From contig NHHC02000040.1 of assembly GCA_002169935.2 (NCBI GenBank), positions 1-32,452 of the forward strand: a DNA stretch of 32,452 nucleotides. The letters run 5' to 3'. The notes under the pieces were generated by a model, which saw nothing but the letters and a program-made list of their open reading frames with translations, did not search any database and had not been told where the DNA came from. The position numbers were made by a program, and so were the translations under genes. The DNA is from Candidatus Pelagibacter sp. TMED153 (lineage in GTDB: Bacteria > Pseudomonadota > Alphaproteobacteria > Pelagibacterales > Pelagibacteraceae). Positions 1-8,987 of this stretch are shown in pieces. Within the stretch, counting starts at the first letter, position 1. Each line of letters begins with the position of its first letter.

Positions 1-1373
1 TCTTGTAACAAAACTGTCATTTCTTCAACTTTGTTTTTATATTTTGGATCATTTGCTAAATTATTCGTTTCTAATGGATCTTTTTTTATCTCAAAAAGTT
101 GAGTTGTTTTCTTACCATCAACAAGATATTTGATAAGTTTCCAATTTCTTGTTCGTATTCCTCTTTGGAAATTCTTGTACATTAAAAATACAGAATTTCT
201 GATACTAGTATTTGGGTCATTAAGAATTGGTAAAAGACTAAGGCCATCAATAGTTCTAGGCTTTTCAATTCCAATTAAATCTGTAATTGTTGGGAAGATA
301 TCATTTAAGTAAACCAAGCTTTCGGAAAAAACTCCATTTTTGATTCCAGGTCCTGAAATTATAAGTGGGACCCTCACACTATGGTCATAAAGGTTTTGTT
401 TCCCCAATAATCCATGCTGTCCTACTGCTAATCCATTGTCTGAGGTAAAAATGATAATTGTGTTATCTGCATGCCCAGTTTCCCCTAAAACCTTTAATAT
501 TTTACCAATATTATCATCGACTTCAGAAATCATAGCGTAATAGGCTGCAATTTCTTCTTTGACAGCTTCTTCCGTTCTTGGAAATGGTAATAGGTTTTCA
601 TCTCTTATGATTAGTTCCCCGTTATTAAAATTATGCTTTGTCATAAAGTTTATAGGTAGTGATATTGCCTCAGGATTATACTTTTTCTGATAATCATCAG
701 GAGCCATTCTTGGATCATGTGGAGATGTAAATGATACACATGCAAAAAAAGGCTTAATCTCATCATATTGCCTTAAAAAATTGACGGCAGCTTCTTTAAA
801 TAAGACAGAGGAAAATTTATCTTTAAAAAATTTATTCTTTTCGGGGTAAATTCCTGAGGGGTCAAAACTATATAATGGGACTTTAAGATGATTACCATCT
901 CCTCCCATCAAAAAAATGTTTTCCCCATTTGTAAAAGATTTGAAAAATGAGGCTTTTTGATTGTGCCATTTTCCTGTGAAAAAAGTGGTATAACCAGATT
1001 CTTTCAATAATTGTGGCATGGTTTTAATATTTTCACCTATTGCTCCTTGAACTTTATCAAGTTTTTGTAAATACTGCCCAGTCATTAGCATTGCTCTAGA
1101 GGGCATACAAACAGCTCCACTGAATGAGCCCATAATATGAGCATGAGTAAATGTAAATCCGTTTGATACTAGTTTATCAATATTAGGAGTGCTAACCTCT
1201 TGGTTTCCTAATGCATTAATAGTATTAAAGCTCTGATCATCAGTCAAAAGAATTAATATATTTGGTTTACTCTTACTTGGACTTTTAGCTCCAGTTGACC
1301 TGTTTTCTAGCAAGCAGCTGAAAATAGAAATACTTAATATTAAAATCAATAGTATTTTTAAATTATTTATCAT
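1..1373 (-). CDS. Formylglycine-dependent sulfatase (S1 family), C-terminus cut by window edge
   Basis: The reverse strand is open from an ATG at 1373 to the window edge, giving about 457 residues without a stop. The N-terminus is a lipoprotein signal with Cys20 in a lipobox (FSC). PNILILLTDDQ supplies metal-binding acidic residues (Asp45, Asp46). CMPSR with Cys89 is the C-x-P-S-R signature where Cys is oxidised to formylglycine. GKWH follows and TSDNG lies further on. The segment GLLGKQNLYDHS resembles iduronate-2-sulfatase-like and choline-sulfatase-like enzymes. It should remove a sulfate ester from a sugar in the periplasm or at the outer membrane. The next minus-strand sulfatase ends 11 bases upstream of this start, so both are probably co-transcribed. 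The exact substrate and S1 subfamily cannot be told. The final C-terminal part lies outside the window. Confidence 0.93.
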   Translation of the reverse strand, partial: MINNLKILLILILSISIFSCLLENRSTGAKSPSKSKPNILILLTDDQSFNTINALGNQEVSTPNIDKLVSNGFTFTHAHIMGSFSGAVCMPSRAMLMTGQYLQKLDKVQGAIGENIKTMPQLLKESGYTTFFTGKWHNQKASFFKSFTNGENIFLMGGDGNHLKVPLYSFDPSGIYPEKNKFFKDKFSSVLFKEAAVNFLRQYDEIKPFFACVSFTSPHDPRMAPDDYQKKYNPEAISLPINFMTKHNFNNGELIIRDENLLPFPRTEEAVKEEIAAYYAMISEVDDNIGKILKVLGETGHADNTIIIFTSDNGLAVGQHGLLGKQNLYDHSVRVPLIISGPGIKNGVFSESLVYLNDIFPTITDLIGIEKPRTIDGLSLLPILNDPNTSIRNSVFLMYKNFQRGIRTRNWKLIKYLVDGKKTTQLFEIKKDPLETNNLANDPKYKNKVEEMTVLLQ

Positions 1374-1384
1374 TTGAATAAAAA

Positions 1385-3004
1385 TTAATTCCAATGTTTT
1401 TCTTTTAATTTTTCTAATTCGGGGTATTTTTCATCTATGTCTAATAATTTCTCTTTTTTTAAATTGAGCTCAATTTTTAATTTTTTAATTAATTTTTTAT
1501 AATTGTCATTAAAGTATAAATTATTGTTTTCATTTGGATCATTTTTAAGATCATAAAACTCCCAGTATGGCTCAGTTGATGAGTTAACAGCCCCCTTTTG
1601 ATTTAACGGAAGTCCATAGAAAAAAATTAGCTTATAGTCCTTAGTGCGAATACCATAATGAGAAGGATTATAATGGTGAGCCATATGCATCCAATATCTA
1701 TAGTACATTGATTTACGCCAATCTTTTGGGGTTTGACTTTGCATATTTAAAAGAAAACTTTTTCCTTGCATTTCTAATGGAACTGTTTGTTTGGCAAGCT
1801 CAAGAAATGTGGGGGCAAAATCAATATTTAGTATAATATCATTATTAACCTGTTCTGGTTTAATTTTTTTTGGATAACGAATTAAAAGCGGCATGCTTAA
1901 TGACTCCTCGTACATCCATCTTTTATCAAAATAATCATGTTCACCAAGAAATTGTCCCTGATCAGAGGTGTAGATAACCATAGTATTATCTGACAAATTA
2001 TTTTTATCAAGATAATCCAATAATCGCCCAACATTTTCATCAATTGAAGCTGCAGTTCTAAGATAATCTTTTAAATACTTTTGATATGCGGCATATATTT
2101 TCTCTTTTTTTGTTAATCCAAAAGTATCAATTGCTCCAGTTGGCCAATTTTTGCTGCTTACTTGATTAAGCATACTTCTTTTAGGATTCCTATCTGAAAT
2201 TGAAGAACCATACTTTTTCCCTTTTAAGGGCCCATGTTCTTTATTTTCATAAAGGGAATTTGGTAATGGTATATCTATTTCTTGAAATAAATTTTCATGT
2301 CTCTTTGCATATTCCCATAGCCCGTGAGGGGCTTTATGGTGACTCATGAGAAAAAATGGTTTACTTTTATCTCTATTTTCAAGCCACTTAATTGACTCAT
2401 CTGTTATAACATCTGATACATAACCTTCGTACGTCTCCCCTCCTTTATTATGGTATTTCCATGGTTTACCTTTTTCCTTAAGCATGGGGTTAAAATATTT
2501 TCCTTGACCCGGAAGAACATTATAATAGTCAAATCCAGTTGGTTCGGTATGAAGGTGCCACTTTCCAATAATTGCTGTATTGTAGCCAGATTTTTGCAAT
2601 AGTTTTCCTAAGTGATTTGATTTATTATTAAAGTCGTCTCTTAAAGTATTAACACCATTTATATGACTGTATTGACCAGTCAAGATAGATGCTCTACTGG
2701 GAGTACATATTGAATTCGTTGCGAATGCACTATTAAACACTATTCCTTCATTTCCAATCCTATCAATATTTGGTGTGGGAGAAACTTCAGCGAGTCTAGA
2801 GCCATATATACTTATCGCATTTTTAGCATGATCATCCGACATTATGAATAAAATATTTGGAGATTCAAGATCCCTATCCTCAGTTTGAATTTGGTTACAT
2901 TTAATAAATTGATTACAAACAAATAAAATACATGACCAATAAAAAGTTTTTTTGAAATCGAAGTATGTTAGCTTGTTAAGATTGTTAGAATTTTTTAAAG
3001 GCAT
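1385..3004 (-). CDS. Formylglycine-dependent sulfatase (S1 family)
   Basis: This is a 539-residue sulfatase. A hydrophobic segment at about residues 20-31 suggests export, although the n-region is long for a signal peptide and no clean lipobox is seen, so the true start could be a little downstream. ILFIMSDDH (about 51-59) gives the metal-binding aspartates, and ICTPSR places the formylglycine cysteine at Cys100. GKWH and YTSDQG follow. Length is normal for S1 sulfatases. It is clearly paralogous to the sulfatase at 19940-21535: both have NSICTPSRA, a VLPGQG segment, a YYRYWMHMAH segment and GIRTK..YKLIFFYG near the C-terminus. It is divergently oriented from the GH141-like gene across a 289-base AT-rich gap and is probably the first gene of a minus-strand sulfatase operon. 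The sugar position desulfated is not known. Confidence 0.93.
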   Translation of the reverse strand: MPLKNSNNLNKLTYFDFKKTFYWSCILFVCNQFIKCNQIQTEDRDLESPNILFIMSDDHAKNAISIYGSRLAEVSPTPNIDRIGNEGIVFNSAFATNSICTPSRASILTGQYSHINGVNTLRDDFNNKSNHLGKLLQKSGYNTAIIGKWHLHTEPTGFDYYNVLPGQGKYFNPMLKEKGKPWKYHNKGGETYEGYVSDVITDESIKWLENRDKSKPFFLMSHHKAPHGLWEYAKRHENLFQEIDIPLPNSLYENKEHGPLKGKKYGSSISDRNPKRSMLNQVSSKNWPTGAIDTFGLTKKEKIYAAYQKYLKDYLRTAASIDENVGRLLDYLDKNNLSDNTMVIYTSDQGQFLGEHDYFDKRWMYEESLSMPLLIRYPKKIKPEQVNNDIILNIDFAPTFLELAKQTVPLEMQGKSFLLNMQSQTPKDWRKSMYYRYWMHMAHHYNPSHYGIRTKDYKLIFFYGLPLNQKGAVNSSTEPYWEFYDLKNDPNENNNLYFNDNYKKLIKKLKIELNLKKEKLLDIDEKYPELEKLKEKHWN

Positions 3005-3204
3005 TATTTTAAATATTTAGTTTAAAATACCATTTAAAGTAAAGTATTTAAAAGGTTTCTTTTAACAATAATATTTCTTTTTTTGACAATAATACTTCAC
3101 TTATAAAAAATAATATTTAAGGAATTAATCATTGGTTAATTTATATGTTGATTTTTAAAATTAAATTAATGTCACCAATAAAAATTATTTAAAATTTAAA
3201 TTAA

Positions 3205-3242
3205 GTTTGAGCAAATAATTGTATTATTTGATAAATTCAAAC
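3205..3242. promoter_or_regulatory. Nested inverted repeat upstream of the GH141-like gene
   Basis: CAAATAAT (3212-3219) and ATTATTTG (3223-3230) are perfect 8-base arms around TGT. They sit inside GTTTGA (3205-3210) and TCAAAC (3237-3242), which also pair. The element lies 52-89 bases before the preferred ATG at 3294. It could be an operator or a leader hairpin. In such AT-rich DNA chance palindromes are common, so the function is a guess. Confidence 0.3.
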
Positions 3243-3293
3243 TCCATTAATTTATTATTTAAACTAATATTTAATGATATAAATTTAATAAAT

Positions 3294-5582
3294 ATGAAAA
3301 AAATTTCCTTAATCTTTATTTCGATTATAGTTTTATGTTGCTCTATTAATAATGATTCTGAAATTAGCTTTTATATATCCCCAAGTGGAAGTGATGCAAA
3401 CCCAGGAACATTAGAGGCGCCATTTAAATCTATTGAAAATGCAAAATTATCAATAAGAAAATTATCTCCCGAACAGAGAAAAAAAAATATTACTGTTTAT
3501 TTACGTGGAGGTTTACACAAAATAGATAAGACAGTCGTTTTTGGGATGGAAGATTCAGGTAAAAACGGAACAAAAATAAAGTATTCATCTTATGAAGATG
3601 AAGTTCCTATAATTTCCTCTGGCGTTCAGGTAGGCCCATGGGTTAAGCTTGAGACAAATACTAATGTTCTTCCTGAAGTTGCAAAAGGAAAGGTTTATGT
3701 TGCCGATATTCCTGATGGATTAGATCGTTTTTATACAATGTATGATGGTTATAAAAGAATCCCTGTAGCAAGAAAAGAAGGATTTGATTTTAAGGACATT
3801 AAATACGAGAGAGCAAAGAGTATGAATGTCCTAAATAATGAAGATCGATATCTTTTGAGAAGATTAGAATTTGAGGGAGGAGTTTTAAAAAATTGGAAAA
3901 ACTTAGAGGATATTGAAGTAGGTTTTGCTCCTGTTCCTTGGACTATGAACCTATTAAACTTAGAATCTGTAAACGAAAAAAAAGGAATTGCTTGGACAAC
4001 CTTAGAGGCTAATGCACCTCCTGCTGCAAAAAAATCACATACTAAGCCATGGGTTGAAAACGTGATTGATTATTTAGATTCACCTGGACATTGGGTTGTA
4101 AATACCAGTGAAAATAAAATTTATTATTGGCCAAAAGAGGGTCCTCCCTCAGTAAACTTGGTGATTCCAAAGCTAAAGGAATATTTTAGAGTAGAGGGTA
4201 AAATAGATTATAATGGGCCTACTGATATACCGACTAGAAATTTAATTTTTAAGGGTTTAACCTTTATGCATGGAGAAAGAGATACTTGGTGGAAAGGCCA
4301 CAAAGGATGGGGAATACAACACGACTGGGACAAGTTTGATAGAGGTAATGCAATGTTAAGATTTAGGGGGGCAGAGGATTGTGAAGTTACCGAATGTAGG
4401 TTTACAAATAGTGGAGGATCTGCTATTCGTTTAGACCTTCACTCACAGAATATCAATATAAACAATAACATGATTGATTTTGTTGGTCACATGGGGATTT
4501 TATTATGTGGATATGGTCCTGGAACTAAAGACGTAAATAAAAATAATAAAATAATCAATAATGTTATTCATCATGTAGGACGTGTTTTAAAGATGGGTGC
4601 AGGTATTTTTATGTGGCAAAGTGGTAGTAATTTAGTGGCCAATAATTTAATTCATCATGTACCCAGAAAAGCTGTTGGAATTTGTGGAGTAAGAGTACCA
4701 ATTCTCCAAAAAAGAGATATTGATTTTGATGAAGCCTCAAAAACGATTCGTTGGAATGAAATTGATAAAGCAATTGACAAAAGTGAGGGAAAAACTTTTT
4801 GGGAAACTTACACTCCTTTTTTACATGCAAAAAATAATATCGTTGAGTTCAATGAAGTTTACCGAGCACTTGAGGAGTTAGCAGATGGATCTGCATTGAA
4901 CGTTTCAGGAGCAGGAGAGGGAAATATTATGCGTAATAATTATGCTCACCACATTACTAGTCGCGCATCTGGTGTTATGAGAACAGATGACTGGCAACGG
5001 GGCACTACATTTCAAAATAACATAATTTATATGGCTAATGTTTCAGGTATTGTTCACAAAGGATATAATAATATCATTAACAACATTATTGTTGATTGTA
5101 GTTCAAAAGAGTCAATAAGATTTGCATCATATCCTGACGAAGTAGCTGATTATGGTTCAAAAATTCAGAGAAATATTTTTTATGAATCAAAAGATACTAT
5201 AAGTTATTATAGAATATCTTATAGGGCATCAGAGGGAATTTCTAAGCCAGAGGACTGTAATGCTGATAAAAATATTTTTTATTGTGCTCAGAATATAGAT
5301 GTAGCAAAAAAGTATATTGAATCAAAAAGAAAAGATGGTATTGAAATCAATAGTTTAATTGAAGATCCATTATTTTTAGATATTGAAAATCAAAATTTTG
5401 AGTTAAAATCAACCTCTCCAGCATTTAAACTTGGATTTAAGGAAATTAAAATGTCTAATATTGGCTTGAATGAAACCTTGTATCCTAAAAAACTAAAAAA
5501 ATTTGATGTAGACGATATTGATGGTAGAAGACCAAATTTTCATAGAAACAGAAAAGGTGAAGAAACTTATGACTTTTGGTAG
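3294..5582 (+). CDS. GH141-like right-handed beta-helix glycoside hydrolase (candidate alpha-L-fucosidase)
   Basis: The frame is open from 3219, but the ATG at 3294 gives a proper exported N-terminus (MKKISLIFISII, then a Cys-Cys at 15-16 that may be lipidated), so 762 residues are preferred. FYISPSGSDANPGT followed by PFKSIENAK is the usual opening of parallel beta-helix carbohydrate enzymes. An EDSG stretch and a PIISSG..V..W stretch follow, as in GH141. Later come repeated N-rich turns (NINNNMI, NNKIINNVIHH, NNLIHH, NNYAHH, NNIIY) typical of beta-helix coils. Characterised GH141 members include an alpha-L-fucosidase acting on pectin and a xylanase, and the family is frequent in fucoidan loci. 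Together with GH29 nearby this favours fucosidase activity here. It is followed after 16 bases by a sulfatase, so they form an operon. Catalytic residues were not assigned. Confidence 0.8.
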   Translation: MKKISLIFISIIVLCCSINNDSEISFYISPSGSDANPGTLEAPFKSIENAKLSIRKLSPEQRKKNITVYLRGGLHKIDKTVVFGMEDSGKNGTKIKYSSYEDEVPIISSGVQVGPWVKLETNTNVLPEVAKGKVYVADIPDGLDRFYTMYDGYKRIPVARKEGFDFKDIKYERAKSMNVLNNEDRYLLRRLEFEGGVLKNWKNLEDIEVGFAPVPWTMNLLNLESVNEKKGIAWTTLEANAPPAAKKSHTKPWVENVIDYLDSPGHWVVNTSENKIYYWPKEGPPSVNLVIPKLKEYFRVEGKIDYNGPTDIPTRNLIFKGLTFMHGERDTWWKGHKGWGIQHDWDKFDRGNAMLRFRGAEDCEVTECRFTNSGGSAIRLDLHSQNININNNMIDFVGHMGILLCGYGPGTKDVNKNNKIINNVIHHVGRVLKMGAGIFMWQSGSNLVANNLIHHVPRKAVGICGVRVPILQKRDIDFDEASKTIRWNEIDKAIDKSEGKTFWETYTPFLHAKNNIVEFNEVYRALEELADGSALNVSGAGEGNIMRNNYAHHITSRASGVMRTDDWQRGTTFQNNIIYMANVSGIVHKGYNNIINNIIVDCSSKESIRFASYPDEVADYGSKIQRNIFYESKDTISYYRISYRASEGISKPEDCNADKNIFYCAQNIDVAKKYIESKRKDGIEINSLIEDPLFLDIENQNFELKSTSPAFKLGFKEIKMSNIGLNETLYPKKLKKFDVDDIDGRRPNFHRNRKGEETYDFW

Positions 5583-5598
5583 GTATTAAACTTTAGCA

Positions 5599-7398
5599 AT
5601 GAAATTTACAATTAAAAATAGTAGCTTAATTAGCTTCATTTCAATTTTAACACTTAATCTGTCGTTGGGTCAGGAAAGTAAAGATCAAAAAAAAGCTAAC
5701 GTTATTATTATTATTACTGACGATCAAGGATATGGTGACTTAAGTTGTCACGGTAATCCAACACTTAAAACTCCCAATATTGATAAGATTTATTCACAGA
5801 GTGTTAGATTTACCAATTTTCATGTAAGCCCAACTTGTTCTCCATCGCGAGCTGCTCTTATGACTGGTTTATACTCAAATAAAGCAGGAGTTTGGCACAC
5901 AATAGCAGGAAGATCACTTCTAAGAGAGGATAAAAAAACAATTGCAGACTATTTTAAAGAAAATAATTATAACACAGCTATATTTGGAAAATGGCACCTT
6001 GGTGATAATTACCCATTTAGACCTCAAGACCGTGGTTTCAACAATGTTCTAATTCATGGTGCTGGAGGGATAGGGCAGACCCCTGATTATTTTGACAATG
6101 ATTATTTTGATGATCACTATCTCCAAAATGGAAAATTTGAAAAATATGATGGGTATTGTACAGATGTTTGGTTCGATGAGGCTATAAAATTTATACAAAG
6201 GCAAAATAATAAGCCTTTCTTCTGTTATATTTCAACTAATGCACCACATGGGCCTCTATTTGTGGAAGATAAATATAGTCTACCATATGATCAAGGGAGT
6301 GTTTTTTCAAAGGAATTTTATGGAATGATTTCAAACATTGATTACAACGTTGGGAATTTAACAAAAAAACTTGAAGAATTTGGGATAGCTGATAATACAA
6401 TTTTAATTTTCATGACTGACAACGGATCATCATTTGGGGACACTAAATATGGCTCTGACTTCAGACACTTTAATGCTGGTATGAGAGGAAAAAAAAATAG
6501 TGAATATGATGGTGGTCATCGAGTTCCATTTTTCATAAGATATCCAGATGGAAAGTTTGACCCTGGAAGGGATATTAATAACATATCAGCTCACATAGAT
6601 GTGTTACCTACATTGATTGATCTTTGTAATTTGAATAAAAATGATAATAATAATTTTGATGGAAAGAGTTTGTTACCACTAATAAAAAATCCAGAGAAAA
6701 AATGGAGAGAAAGATTATTAATAACTGATTCACAGCGAATTGAACACCCAATTAAATGGAGGAAATCTGTCGTAATGTCCGATTCGTGGCGATTAGTAAA
6801 CGGTTCAGAGTTATATCAAATTATAGACGATCCTGGACAAATCGATGATCTTGCGTCAAAATTCCCTGAGAGGGTTATTATTATGAGAAATGCCTATGAT
6901 TCTTGGTGGGAGAATGTCTCAGTTGACTTCCATAAATATGCTTCCTTTAAAATTGGAACATCTAATGAAAACCCTATTAACTTAACCTCTCATGATTGGC
7001 ACTCAGAAGCTCAAGTACCATGGAATCACCGTCATATCCGAGCGGGTATACAAACTAATGGATTTTGGGTTTTTGACATTGAATCTGATGGAAATTATGA
7101 GATTACGTTGAGTAGGTGGCCATTATATCTCAATCTTCCAATAACTTCGGGAATACCTAAGAGGCCATCAATAAAGGGGACAAGTGTCATTGAAAGTGGA
7201 ATAGGAAAGGCTCTTCCAATTAATGAAGCATCCATTACGATTGGTGATACTAAAATGAAAAAGCTAATTGATGATCATCAAATTAAAGTGAGTTTTAATT
7301 TGAAATTAAAAGCATCAAAAAACAATAGATTAACCACTAGTTTTATGGGTGACGGAGTTAACATGGGAGCTTATTATGTTCAGATTAAAAAACTATAA
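5599..7398 (+). CDS. Formylglycine-dependent sulfatase with C-terminal beta-rich extension
   Basis: This is a 599-residue protein with a cleavable signal peptide (about residues 1-24, ending SLGQ). VIIIITDDQGYGD is the arylsulfatase N-terminal motif. CSPSR places the formylglycine Cys at position 80. GKWHLGD, a NAPHGP stretch and MTDNGSSFG follow, so all expected active-site segments are present. From about residue 440 to 599 there is an additional region rich in alternating hydrophobic residues, with FWVFDIESDGNYEITLSRW and a final MGAYYVQI, which looks like a beta-sandwich accessory domain. Such tails occur in Bacteroidota arylsulfatases. The gene sits 16 bases after the GH141-like gene and 10 bases before the next sulfatase, so the three are very probably translated from one message. 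The glycan target is inferred to be a sulfated fucan. Confidence 0.93.
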   Translation: MKFTIKNSSLISFISILTLNLSLGQESKDQKKANVIIIITDDQGYGDLSCHGNPTLKTPNIDKIYSQSVRFTNFHVSPTCSPSRAALMTGLYSNKAGVWHTIAGRSLLREDKKTIADYFKENNYNTAIFGKWHLGDNYPFRPQDRGFNNVLIHGAGGIGQTPDYFDNDYFDDHYLQNGKFEKYDGYCTDVWFDEAIKFIQRQNNKPFFCYISTNAPHGPLFVEDKYSLPYDQGSVFSKEFYGMISNIDYNVGNLTKKLEEFGIADNTILIFMTDNGSSFGDTKYGSDFRHFNAGMRGKKNSEYDGGHRVPFFIRYPDGKFDPGRDINNISAHIDVLPTLIDLCNLNKNDNNNFDGKSLLPLIKNPEKKWRERLLITDSQRIEHPIKWRKSVVMSDSWRLVNGSELYQIIDDPGQIDDLASKFPERVIIMRNAYDSWWENVSVDFHKYASFKIGTSNENPINLTSHDWHSEAQVPWNHRHIRAGIQTNGFWVFDIESDGNYEITLSRWPLYLNLPITSGIPKRPSIKGTSVIESGIGKALPINEASITIGDTKMKKLIDDHQIKVSFNLKLKASKNNRLTTSFMGDGVNMGAYYVQIKKL

Positions 7399-7408
7399 TA
7401 TTAATTTA

Positions 7409-8905
7409 ATGCCTAAACAGAAACTTATTGGGTTATTTATTTTCATTACAATTTTAATGAGTTGTAACAATCAAAATACTTACGAAAATCATATATCAAA
7501 TAAAAAAATAAAAAATCAACCCAATATTCTATTTATACTTTTAGATGATTTGGGGAAGGAATGGGTTAGTGGTTATGATGCTGATGATATTGATACACCA
7601 AATATCGATAGTCTTTTAAAAGGTGGCATGAAATTTACCAATGTATGGTCAATGCCACAATGCACCCCTTCAAGAGTAACACTAATGACAGGCCAGTACC
7701 CATTTCGTCATGGTTGGATTAATCATTATGACGTTCCCAGGTGGGGACATGGTGTTAATTTTGATTCAAATAAAAATCCAAGTTTAGCGAGAATTTTGAA
7801 AAAAGCTGGTTACAATACATGCATCGCTGGGAAATGGCAGATTAATGATTTTAGATTACAGCCTGACTCAATGATTGAGCACGGTTTTGATGATTACTGT
7901 ATGTGGACAGGTGGAGAGGGAGGTAATTTAAAAAAAAGTGAGAAACGATACTGGGATCCCTATATACATACTAAGGAAGGCAGTAAGACTTATCCTGGTG
8001 AATTTGGAGAAGATATTTTTTCTGACTTCATTATTGATTTTATGGAGAAAAACAAACAAAACCCTATGTTTATATATTATCCCATGTGCTTACCGCATGG
8101 TCCATTAACAACCACTCCCTTAGAGCCACACATTAAAGATAAAATTGATAAGCACAAAGCTATGGTTGGATATACTGATATAATATTAAAGAAACTCGTT
8201 ACTGCTCTAGAAAAATTAAAAATAAGGAATAATACAATTATCTTTTGGACTACTGATAATGGTACAGCGGGTAATATTACTGGTCAAATCAATGGGGAAA
8301 AAATTAAAGGAGGAAAAACTTATCTTACTCAAAATGGAGTCAACGAACCATTTATAGTTAATTGGCCAGGGACTATTTCACCTGGTACTAATACAAATGC
8401 TTTGATTGACTTTTCAGATATATTACCAACTTTTGCTGATTTAGGTGGTGCAGAATTACCAAAAAAATATAAATATGATGGTAAATCTTTTAAAGACCTT
8501 TTAATTGGTAAAAAAAATCATAGTGGAAGGAACTGGATTTTGACAATGGGATCTCACCCGGCAAAAATTACAGATGGAAGAGTTAACAATGTTCATGTAT
8601 ACAGAGATAGGGCCCTTAGAGAAAAGCGTTATAAAGTGTTCGTTGATACTCTCAAAGAAATTTCACATATATATGATTTAGAAAATGATAAGTATGAGAG
8701 AGACAACTTGATTTATTCAAAGTCGGAGGAGATAATAAAAGTTTTAAAAAAATTTAAAAGTATTATTGATTCTCTGCCATCCAGGGACGCTCAACCAAAG
8801 TATTCTAAATTAACTAATTCAAAATATGATATATTTCCAGATCAACTCAACAAACAGGCTGAAAAAAGGAGAAAATTATCCAATCACTCCCGTTATATAA
8901 ATTAA
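7409..8905 (+). CDS. Formylglycine-dependent sulfatase, GKWQ variant
   Basis: The frame is open from an ATG at 7349 inside the preceding gene. The ATG at 7409 gives a good lipoprotein signal ending LMSC (Cys19) and starts 10 bases after the previous stop, so 498 residues are preferred. ILFILLDDLG gives metal-binding aspartates, CTPSR gives the formylglycine Cys85, and TTDNGT matches the later metal site. In place of the usual GKWH it has GKWQ (Lys142, Gln144), so the histidine that normally contacts sulfate is glutamine. Otherwise the length and motif order are normal, so this looks like a natural subfamily feature rather than decay. It is the last of three tightly linked plus-strand genes, followed after 82 bases by the regulator. 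Substrate unknown, and a surface-anchored location is likely. Confidence 0.9.
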   Translation: MPKQKLIGLFIFITILMSCNNQNTYENHISNKKIKNQPNILFILLDDLGKEWVSGYDADDIDTPNIDSLLKGGMKFTNVWSMPQCTPSRVTLMTGQYPFRHGWINHYDVPRWGHGVNFDSNKNPSLARILKKAGYNTCIAGKWQINDFRLQPDSMIEHGFDDYCMWTGGEGGNLKKSEKRYWDPYIHTKEGSKTYPGEFGEDIFSDFIIDFMEKNKQNPMFIYYPMCLPHGPLTTTPLEPHIKDKIDKHKAMVGYTDIILKKLVTALEKLKIRNNTIIFWTTDNGTAGNITGQINGEKIKGGKTYLTQNGVNEPFIVNWPGTISPGTNTNALIDFSDILPTFADLGGAELPKKYKYDGKSFKDLLIGKKNHSGRNWILTMGSHPAKITDGRVNNVHVYRDRALREKRYKVFVDTLKEISHIYDLENDKYERDNLIYSKSEEIIKVLKKFKSIIDSLPSRDAQPKYSKLTNSKYDIFPDQLNKQAEKRRKLSNHSRYIN

Positions 8906-8961
8906 TTATTATCTGAATTATTCCAAAAAATCATTTTTAGATATTTAGTAATTATTTCTTT

Positions 8962-8969
8962 TAAATTTG
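8962..8969 (+). promoter_or_regulatory. Possible Bacteroidota -7 promoter element before the hybrid regulator
   Basis: TAAATTTG matches the Bacteroidota -7 consensus TAnnTTTG and ends 18 bases before the ATG of the hybrid regulator. No clear -33 TTG box was found at the expected distance, and the DNA is AT-rich, so this is only a candidate. If used, the regulator could be expressed separately from the upstream sulfatases. Confidence 0.25.
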
Positions 8970-8987
8970 TCTGAATAAAAGAGTTTT

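Noticed and set aside
130..312. Open frame of 60 codons on the plus strand
   Set aside because: It lies antisense inside the truncated sulfatase at 1-1373, which has all family motifs; the plus frame has no recognisable feature.
3219..3293. Longer N-terminus for the GH141-like protein starting at 3219
   Set aside because: It would place 25 polar and hydrophobic residues before a good signal peptide, and it overlaps the nested inverted repeat. ATG 3294 fits export better.
4609..4830. Minus-strand open frame inside the GH141-like gene
   Set aside because: Antisense shadow of a well supported coding region; no domain and no plausible upstream signals.
7349..7408. Start of the GKWQ sulfatase at 7349 inside the previous gene
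   Set aside because: It would add 20 residues before a complete lipoprotein signal and overlap the upstream gene by 50 bases; ATG 7409 is more natural.
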